This document shows, piece after piece, positions 1-4,585 of a stretch of 7,313 bases of DNA (positions within the stretch are counted from its first letter, which is position 1; every line of letters begins with the position of its first letter). The position numbers and the translations under genes are program-made. This DNA comes from an uncultured Desulfomonile sp. (GTDB lineage Bacteria > Desulfobacterota > Desulfomonilia > Desulfomonilales > Desulfomonilaceae). The notes below the pieces were generated by a model. The model made no database searches, had not been told where the DNA came from, and saw only the letters and a program-made list of their open reading frames with translations. The stretch spans positions 1 to 7,313 of the forward strand of contig CALDNG010000179.1 of NCBI GenBank assembly GCA_937915285.1, written 5' to 3'.

Positions 1-44
1 CACCGAGATCTACACTCTTTCCCTACACGACGCTCTTCCGATCT
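1..44 (+). other. Illumina TruSeq universal (P5-side) adapter, artefact
   Basis: These 44 bases match the 3' part of the TruSeq universal adapter and end in the diagnostic CGCTCTTCCGATCT. They are library sequence, not genome. Read in the frame of the first gene they give the familiar contaminant peptide RDLHSFPTRRSSDL, so an automatic caller could fuse adapter residues to the first protein. Biological sequence begins at about base 45. Confidence 0.98.
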
Positions 45-90
45 GTCCATATTTCAGCCTTCTGACCCGAGATTTTATCAGGATATCAAG

Positions 91-384
91 ATGATAGCGG
101 CTTTTGCTCTGGTCATAGCCGGCGTGAATATTCTTTTGCTGGTAGCAGGATCAAAAGTTTTTAACAGAGAATCGCCTAACAATTATTACATTCAGCTTGC
201 TGGTTTTTTGATTGGAGGAGCTTTAAGCGGAGCTATTCTGGCTTTTGCGGTTTTCGAACTGGAGCCTTCAAAAATACTGCAGGGCGCCATAGGTGGTGTA
301 ATAGCGGCGGCCCTGATAGGATTCATGGTCCCCAGATCGTTGTCGAAACGAATGACAGCCACGTTGAGTGGTCCGGAGATGTGA
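91..384 (+). CDS. Small membrane protein, paralogue of next gene; possibly 5'-truncated
   Basis: I do not recognise a named family. The 97-residue product is very hydrophobic, with probable membrane helices at about residues 2-20, 35-55 and 62-80 and a short basic tail (residues 82-87). Residues 43-81 align without gaps to residues 39-77 of the next protein (21 of 39 identical), sharing LSGAI, a central proline and QGAIGG. The annotated ATG has only a weak upstream AGGA. The frame stays open back through base 46 and into the adapter, with a plausible hydrophilic stretch (PSDPRFYQDIK) just before the ATG, so the true start may lie upstream and be lost. It overlaps the next gene by 4 nt (GTGA), which implies translational coupling. 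Position at the head of a redox operon suggests a small accessory subunit of a membrane complex; that is inference. Confidence 0.7.
   Translation: MIAAFALVIAGVNILLLVAGSKVFNRESPNNYYIQLAGFLIGGALSGAILAFAVFELEPSKILQGAIGGVIAAALIGFMVPRSLSKRMTATLSGPEM
217..333 (+). repeat. Tandem paralogous two-helix unit, copy 1
   Basis: This encodes residues 43-81 of the first small membrane protein. It matches copy 2 (495-611) over 39 residues with no gap and 21 identities. The DNA has diverged at many synonymous positions, so the duplication is old and has been held at the protein level. Confidence 0.75.
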
Positions 385-617
385 TCATTGCAAATTTCAG
401 GGCTATCGATAAAGTCGGCAATCAGGTCGATGGCGCACCGATCGCCCAAAACAGGGGTTACGCCTTGTTAATGTGGATAATATTTGCGTTTGTTGGTGTT
501 TTGTCGGGAGCAATAATAGCATGGGCGCTGGACATGAATTCCCCTAAAGAGATAGCTCAGGGAGCTATAGGCGGCCTGATCGCGGGGATTCTAATGTCTG
601 CAATGCTCCCTCACTGA
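381..617 (+). CDS. Small membrane protein, second paralogue
   Basis: A 78-residue product with a hydrophilic N-terminus of about 28 residues and two probable membrane helices (about 31-50 and 58-76). The loop between the helices carries SPKEIAQGAIGG, closely like the first protein's loop. The start is a GTG that overlaps the upstream stop codon (GTGA), with GGAG only 2 nt before it, so re-initiation after the upstream gene is the likely mode. An ATG at 471 would leave only the membrane part and has poorly placed Shine-Dalgarno support. The protein has no cysteine or CXXCH motif, so it is not itself an Fe-S or heme protein. Being next to its paralogue suggests a heterodimeric membrane subunit or assembly factor for the redox proteins downstream. 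Function is unknown. Confidence 0.72.
   Translation: MIIANFRAIDKVGNQVDGAPIAQNRGYALLMWIIFAFVGVLSGAIIAWALDMNSPKEIAQGAIGGLIAGILMSAMLPH
495..611 (+). repeat. Tandem paralogous two-helix unit, copy 2
   Basis: This encodes residues 39-77 of the second small membrane protein and is the partner of 217-333. Shared features are LSGAI, the loop proline, QGAIGG and a Met-x-Pro ending. Confidence 0.75.
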
Positions 618-639
618 CCTTATACGGGGAAACAGACTT

Positions 640-1182
640 ATGGCGGATAAAAAAGACACCCCAGTAATCGGCGAAAAGAGGCAGGACGCCTCGCAGCCCG
701 TAATACTGCCTGGAATCCACAGGTATCAGTTCTTCACGAATCTCAAGGATCGTGGATGGACCATGAATCTGGACCGGGTGGCCTTGTTCGGGATCATTGC
801 CGCAATGCTCGGCGTTGTCATAAAACCCCTGCAGAGGTGGAATCCGGCCACAATCTACTGTTATGAATGCCGGGCCTGTTACGCCACTCAGGACAGATGC
901 CCGGTGGGAATATCGCTGCAGGCTGAACTGGTAGTGGCAGGACGTGTAGCCGACTACGACCGTTTCATAAGAAACGGAGGTCTGAAGTGCATAAGATGTG
1001 GCAATTGCCAGAGCTATTGTGTTCAATATTTACCGTTGCCCGAAATGTTTGCGACGATGCAGCACGAAACCAGGCAAGCCATAATCAATGGCATAGTCCC
1101 TAAAAATACCCTCAGAAATGCGTTAGCGCAAGGTCTTGTAGGAAAGGAATACATAGATGACTTGGTCAAGGCTATTGCGTGA
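640..1182 (+). CDS. Membrane-associated 2x[4Fe-4S] ferredoxin (HdrC-like dicluster)
   Basis: This 180-residue protein probably carries two [4Fe-4S] clusters and moves electrons between its neighbours. Cluster 1 is C74-x2-C77-x2-C80-x6-C87-P, with a longer gap before the last cysteine than the usual x3. Cluster 2 is C117-x2-C120-x2-C123-x3-C127, lacking the usual proline after the last cysteine. The two motifs are about 30 residues apart, as in HdrC and SdhB-type diclusters. One hydrophobic stretch (about 47-61) before the clusters could be a short membrane helix; which side the clusters face is unclear. The DYDR segment before cluster 2 resembles EYDR at the same place in the next gene's C-terminal domain, so the two domains look related. 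The start ATG has GGGGA 9 nt upstream. The 3' end overlaps the next gene by 26 nt. HdrC-like is a description of the fold type, not a claim of heterodisulfide reductase. Confidence 0.85.
   Translation: MADKKDTPVIGEKRQDASQPVILPGIHRYQFFTNLKDRGWTMNLDRVALFGIIAAMLGVVIKPLQRWNPATIYCYECRACYATQDRCPVGISLQAELVVAGRVADYDRFIRNGGLKCIRCGNCQSYCVQYLPLPEMFATMQHETRQAIINGIVPKNTLRNALAQGLVGKEYIDDLVKAIA
1141..1148 (+). promoter_or_regulatory. Ribosome binding site inside the upstream gene
   Basis: GGAAAGGA ends 8 nt before the ATG at 1157 and lies within the coding region of the preceding ferredoxin gene. It supports the 1157 start over an in-frame TTG at 1175 and so supports the 26-nt gene overlap. Confidence 0.65.
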
Positions 1183-2185
1183 TCCGCTAGGTTTTTTATG
1201 GGCCGCCCTAAGTACGCGCGGAGTCAGACTTCTAATTTATGCGTTCATAGTGGCCTTTCTCTTTCCTTCGAGCCGATACTTACTGATTGTAGCCATAATT
1301 CTAACCCTCGGGGTCATGTGGTACAAAGACTACCGGAAGACGGGATCCAGGAAGATCATCTTCCTGATCTGCGCCATTTTGCTTATTAAGATTGGGTACT
1401 TTATCTCCTATTTTGATGTCAGGAACGTGGACGAGGCGCGTATTGCCAAACGTCCTTGGGGCGCAGGTATCTCGCAGGTCAAGGACGGAAAATACACTGG
1501 GGAGGGTGAAGGCTATCGCGGACCAATCAAGGTTGAGATAGAAGTCAGGAACCACAGAATAATAAGCATCAGAACACTCGAGTATTCAGATCTTATCTCT
1601 GTGCTGGACAATCAGGTTTCAGCCTTTAAAAGAGACATACTTACCAAAGGGATGCTCGAGAGACCGAATCAGCCTGAAATGTTTAGAGGAGCGACAGAAA
1701 CTCTAACAGGTTACGTAAACGCCATAGAATCAGCTCTTACCAAAGGGATTGCTGATTTTCCCGAATACAGCCTTTTTTCAAAGGCATATCTGAATATATT
1801 CATTGGTCAAGCTCCAGATCGTGTGACACTCAACAGTCTGGCCATACTCTTCGCTACTTTTATGGTTTTTGAGTACGCGCTCCAGTCCATGCTTGTTCCC
1901 GGAACAGGCAGGTCCATCAACTGCTACAACTGCGCTTCATGTGTTGGTGTGTGTCCCCTCAAGGAAGTTGAAGGGGTTCAGATGCCGATGGGATTGGTTT
2001 TGTTGACAAGGCTTGGCGAATACGATCGAGTCATGGAGTTATCAAAGTACTGTGTTGGTTGTGGCCGGTGCGCCTGCAAATGCCCCATTGGTAACTCAGG
2101 TCCTCTTATCATTTCAGCCGCTTTTCAGGCCGCCCGACAGAAGAAACTCCAGAAAAGCGCTGATACCGGGAAGGAAACCGCTTGA
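1157..2185 (+). CDS. Membrane FMN-binding domain / 2x[4Fe-4S] fusion (NosR/RnfG-like)
   Basis: This 342-residue protein has three membrane helices (about 22-37, 40-56, 66-86), an FMN-binding-type domain (about 105-200), a fourth helix (about 225-245) and a C-terminal two-cluster ferredoxin domain. The FMN domain shows the characteristic DGKYTGEGEGYRGP opening and FRGAT-ET near its end. In RnfG, NqrC and NosR the threonine of such a GAT motif carries covalent FMN attached by ApbE. Here the Thr (T180) is kept, but the usual Asp is Glu (E174) and the usual Ser/Thr before GAT is Arg (R177). The clusters are C256-x2-C259-x2-C262-x3-C266-P and C299-x2-C302-x2-C305-x3-C309-P. The basic loop at 57-66 favours N-in topology, placing the FMN domain in the periplasm and the clusters in the cytoplasm. 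That would let it pass electrons across the membrane, probably with the cytochrome encoded next. It shares the TGATG junction with that gene. Domain calls are firm; the partner and direction are inference. Confidence 0.88.
   Translation: MTWSRLLRDPLGFLWAALSTRGVRLLIYAFIVAFLFPSSRYLLIVAIILTLGVMWYKDYRKTGSRKIIFLICAILLIKIGYFISYFDVRNVDEARIAKRPWGAGISQVKDGKYTGEGEGYRGPIKVEIEVRNHRIISIRTLEYSDLISVLDNQVSAFKRDILTKGMLERPNQPEMFRGATETLTGYVNAIESALTKGIADFPEYSLFSKAYLNIFIGQAPDRVTLNSLAILFATFMVFEYALQSMLVPGTGRSINCYNCASCVGVCPLKEVEGVQMPMGLVLLTRLGEYDRVMELSKYCVGCGRCACKCPIGNSGPLIISAAFQAARQKKLQKSADTGKETA
2168..2175 (+). promoter_or_regulatory. Ribosome binding site supporting the ATG at 2185
   Basis: GGGAAGGA ends 9 nt before the ATG at 2185. 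This ATG overlaps the upstream TGA by one base (TGATG). It is a better start than the in-frame TTG one codon earlier (2182). Confidence 0.6.
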
Positions 2186-3180
2186 TGTCCAAAGGCCTTC
2201 TCATAGTTATCGGAGTGGTATCAGTCCTTCTCGTGGTTGGAATATTGGGAGAGGTTTCCCTGAAAAGCTCGTCCTGCATGACATGTCATAAACAGGAAGC
2301 CGCATACGTTAACTGGATGAAGACCAGACTGGTTGACAAAAACAAGGGTTTTTCCCACGAACTCGTTAGCTGCGCAGACTGCCACATCGAAGGCAGTCCG
2401 ATGAACACAGTGGCTTCGAGGTTTCGGGGCATCCTACATACCGTCACTTATTTTGTTCCTCAGATAGACCCGAGGAAACCCCAGATTACGGGCCTGTTCA
2501 ATAGGACGAGAGTATCAAGTGAGAACTGTAAAGCATGTCATCTGGCGGCAATCTTCAGAAAGACAGTCTACAAAAGGGATATGCCTCCTGGTGATCTAAG
2601 CCAGATAGGCCTGATGATGGATCATCGCAAGCATGTTCTCGCACGTGAAAACACTTGCTCCAAATGTCATGAGCGCTATCAGGATCAGGACGCTTTAAGT
2701 CCTCGAAAAGAAGTAAACTTCGCTGAGGTCAATCACATGTCATGTGATTCCTGTCACAGCTTGGCGGCTCATTATTACAGAAACGATCAAATACTGCCAA
2801 TTTCGGACAGTCATTTGGAAGTAGTCAGGGATGACGCGTGGGATAAACTGTCCAAAAATCCTAGATGGATGGTCTCCTTCCCGCAGGAGAAAACCTGCAG
2901 ACGGTGTCACAACGGACAGATTCATTTCAAGACAAAGATATTCAAATCAGAGTGTCGTGAGACCTATAACCTCGAAAATTGTCTGAAGTGTCACCCTACA
3001 ATGACTCAGGAATGGCTGGATGGGTACAAAAAGAAGCGGGAATCAAAGACTTATGCGGCTACAGGTTCTTACAACAAATTCGTCGTAGAGATCAATTCGT
3101 CATTTGATGACAAACTTAATGGACCTTACCGGGAGTTCAATCATACCCATCTGAATCTTTTAGAGACAGGTTTGAGATAG
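2185..3180 (+). CDS. Membrane-anchored heptaheme cytochrome c
   Basis: The 331-residue product has an N-terminal hydrophobic helix (about 5-22), most likely an uncleaved anchor as in NapC/NirT-type proteins, followed by a periplasmic domain. There are seven CXXCH heme c sites, at C31, C63, C115, C158, C187, C238 and C266. The first two, with a CMTCH soon after the anchor and a CADCH about 30 residues on, recall the start of NapC/NrfH-type quinol dehydrogenases. Those have four or five hemes, so the seven-heme count and the roughly 60 heme-free residues at the C-terminus set this protein apart. Extra histidines (for example H147, H150, H184, H196, H210, H247) could be distal heme ligands. C257 lies outside any heme motif. 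It follows the FMN/Fe-S protein directly and would exchange electrons with that protein's periplasmic FMN domain or with the quinol pool. I cannot assign a gene name. Confidence 0.9.
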   Translation: MSKGLLIVIGVVSVLLVVGILGEVSLKSSSCMTCHKQEAAYVNWMKTRLVDKNKGFSHELVSCADCHIEGSPMNTVASRFRGILHTVTYFVPQIDPRKPQITGLFNRTRVSSENCKACHLAAIFRKTVYKRDMPPGDLSQIGLMMDHRKHVLARENTCSKCHERYQDQDALSPRKEVNFAEVNHMSCDSCHSLAAHYYRNDQILPISDSHLEVVRDDAWDKLSKNPRWMVSFPQEKTCRRCHNGQIHFKTKIFKSECRETYNLENCLKCHPTMTQEWLDGYKKKRESKTYAATGSYNKFVVEINSSFDDKLNGPYREFNHTHLNLLETGLR

Positions 3181-3197
3181 GATTTTCGGGGCTGCAC

Positions 3198-3202
3198 GGG
3201 AG
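3198..3202 (+). promoter_or_regulatory. Ribosome binding site for the tail-anchored ferredoxin
   Basis: GGGAG lies 7 nt before the ATG at 3210, in the 29-nt gap after the heptaheme cytochrome. The gap shows no stem-loop or T-run. Confidence 0.55.
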
Positions 3203-3209
3203 CGATTAT

Positions 3210-3689
3210 ATGACCACGATCAGGGATAGTTCCAAGGACCAAATGAACAAGGAAGTCGCAAATACCATACTTCAGACAAAGGAACCGCCGGTAGCCAGAT
3301 TCAGACTTCTGTCAAAAGGTATGGAGCCATACCACAGGCTTTATATACAGGACTCCGAATCGGATATAACTGGAGACAAGGGTTGTCTTGGCTGTGGGAA
3401 CTGTGTCGATTCCTGCCCGGTCCTCCGGAAGGATCCCAAAAGATTCGACAAGACACAGCAGAGGACGTCCTTTGCGCTGGAATCATGTGTAGGGGAAGAT
3501 TGCGAGCAGTGTTACTCCTGTGTTCTTGCGTGCCCTCAGGTTGATACGTCCTATAAGGACTACATCGTGGATGAGGTAGTGCCGGAAACTATACAACCGG
3601 CTCCGCGAATTACATCATTAGACAACTACTACATGGCTATAATCGCCTTGATCATGGGTGTCATGATTGGCATTTTTTTGGCGAGATAA
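3210..3689 (+). CDS. C-terminally anchored 2x[4Fe-4S] ferredoxin
   Basis: This 159-residue protein has a hydrophilic N-terminus of about 55 residues, a ferredoxin domain (about 56-112) and one membrane helix at the extreme C-terminus (about 139-157). Cluster 1 is C59-x2-C62-x2-C65-x3-C69-P. Cluster 2 is C98-x2-C101-x2-C104-x3-C108-P, preceded by an extra cysteine, C93, five residues before C98. With no signal peptide and a tail anchor, the clusters should face the cytoplasm, on the inner membrane surface. That suits a relay between the membrane FMN/Fe-S protein and the SdhB/SdhA-type pair that follows. It could be the membrane docking subunit for that pair, which otherwise has no anchor in view. 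I do not recognise a named family. Confidence 0.85.
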   Translation: MTTIRDSSKDQMNKEVANTILQTKEPPVARFRLLSKGMEPYHRLYIQDSESDITGDKGCLGCGNCVDSCPVLRKDPKRFDKTQQRTSFALESCVGEDCEQCYSCVLACPQVDTSYKDYIVDEVVPETIQPAPRITSLDNYYMAIIALIMGVMIGIFLAR

Positions 3690-3720
3690 CCGGGTTTAAC
3701 GAATATAGGCGTTTGTAGAG

Positions 3721-3728
3721 AAAGGAAG
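3721..3728 (+). promoter_or_regulatory. Ribosome binding site for the SdhB-like subunit
   Basis: AAAGGAAG is followed by an ATG at 3736 (7 nt after the end of the motif). The 46-nt gap upstream has no convincing terminator hairpin. Confidence 0.6.
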
Positions 3729-3735
3729 TGATTTC

Positions 3736-4515
3736 ATGTCTGCAATGGTTCAAGGGGCTGTCCAGCAAACTGAGTCTTCGAGTGAGGCAGCGGTGAGGAC
3801 TGATCTTGTTCCAATTTTCATAATGGGCAAGAGATACATGGTTCCGAGCACTCTAACCATTCAAAAGGCTTTTGAATATGCCGGTTACCAATTAATAAGG
3901 GGATGTGGTTGCCGTGGAGGAATATGCGGCGCATGCGCTACTGTTTACCGAATGCCAGGTAGCTCGAAGATCAGTGTGGGATTGGCATGCCAGACAGTCG
4001 TTCTGCCAAACATGTATTTGACCATGGTCCCATTTTTCCCTGCAAACAGGGCAGTCTATGACCTTGAGGAACTTAAGCCTGAAGCTCAGACCCTCATGAA
4101 ATATTATCCGGAACTTGCTAAATGCATGGGCTGCAATACATGCACGAAATCATGTCCCATGGAAATTCCGGTCATGGAATATGTCTCAGCCGCACTGAGA
4201 GGCGATGTAGAGAAAGCCGCAGAAATATCAATGTCTTGCGTGATGTGCGGTATTTGCGCTTCCAGGTGCCCGGCAGAACTTGGGCAATATAACATAGCGA
4301 TAATGTGTCGTAGAATAACCGGCCGCCACATTTGGCCGCAAGCCCAGCATGTAGTGGAAATGGTGGCTAAAATAGACTCCCACAGGTATGACAAGCCGTT
4401 GGAGCAGCTTATGAAGGCGGATCTGGAAACATTGAGGAAACTTTATGTTGAACGCCAGATGGAGCCCCATACTGCTCCTGAGGACTGGACGCCTGATGAT
4501 AAGTCTATGATTTAA
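3736..4515 (+). CDS. SdhB/FrdB-like iron-sulfur subunit
   Basis: The 259-residue protein has the layout of succinate dehydrogenase/fumarate reductase iron-sulfur subunits, with a [2Fe-2S] plant-type domain followed by a two-cluster domain. The [2Fe-2S] ligands are C59-x4-C64-x2-C67 and C85, with an extra C57. The C-terminal sites are C130-x2-C133-x2-C136-x3-C140-P and C168-x2-C171-x2-C174-x3-C178-P. Respiratory SdhB usually binds [2Fe-2S], [4Fe-4S] and [3Fe-4S]. Here both C-terminal motifs keep four cysteines, so two [4Fe-4S] are expected, as in thiol:fumarate-reductase-like (TfrB) proteins. There is no membrane helix or signal peptide, so it should be cytoplasmic. It lies just upstream of the flavoprotein and almost surely hands electrons to or from its FAD. 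Family level is firm; the exact enzyme is not. Confidence 0.9.
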   Translation: MSAMVQGAVQQTESSSEAAVRTDLVPIFIMGKRYMVPSTLTIQKAFEYAGYQLIRGCGCRGGICGACATVYRMPGSSKISVGLACQTVVLPNMYLTMVPFFPANRAVYDLEELKPEAQTLMKYYPELAKCMGCNTCTKSCPMEIPVMEYVSAALRGDVEKAAEISMSCVMCGICASRCPAELGQYNIAIMCRRITGRHIWPQAQHVVEMVAKIDSHRYDKPLEQLMKADLETLRKLYVERQMEPHTAPEDWTPDDKSMI

Positions 4516-4561
4516 CAAAGAATCATTCAAGCTTCAGTGCGCCGCCTTCTCGGGCTGTCGC

Positions 4562-4585
4562 AGGAAGTGTCATGGGGCTGGAGGA
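4562..4585 (+). promoter_or_regulatory. Two candidate ribosome binding sites that leave the flavoprotein start open
   Basis: AGGA at 4562-4565 stands 6 nt before the ATG at 4572. GGAGGA at 4580-4585 stands 4 nt before a second in-frame ATG at 4590. The second site is the closer match to a consensus Shine-Dalgarno, so the protein may begin six residues later (MGYTVEL). Confidence 0.5.

Noticed and set aside
565..1026. Open frame of 153 codons on the minus strand
   Set aside because: It lies antisense over the ferredoxin gene with its cysteine motifs, shows no recognisable domain, and is explained by codon bias of the real gene.
2182..2184. TTG start for the heptaheme cytochrome
   Set aside because: The next codon is an ATG with good ribosome-binding-site spacing and a TGATG overlap, so the TTG is not needed.
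640..2185. Rnf or Nqr complex
   Set aside because: Only an FMN-binding domain and ferredoxin motifs are shared. No RnfA/B/C/D/E or Nqr membrane subunits are visible.
2013..2291. Plus-strand open frame spanning the junction of the FMN/Fe-S and cytochrome genes
   Set aside because: It overlaps two well-supported genes in another frame and has no motif of its own.
3690..3735. Short AACG...CGTT inverted repeat as a terminator
   Set aside because: The stem is only 4 bp, with no T-run after it, and a strong ribosome binding site follows at once. The operon appears continuous.
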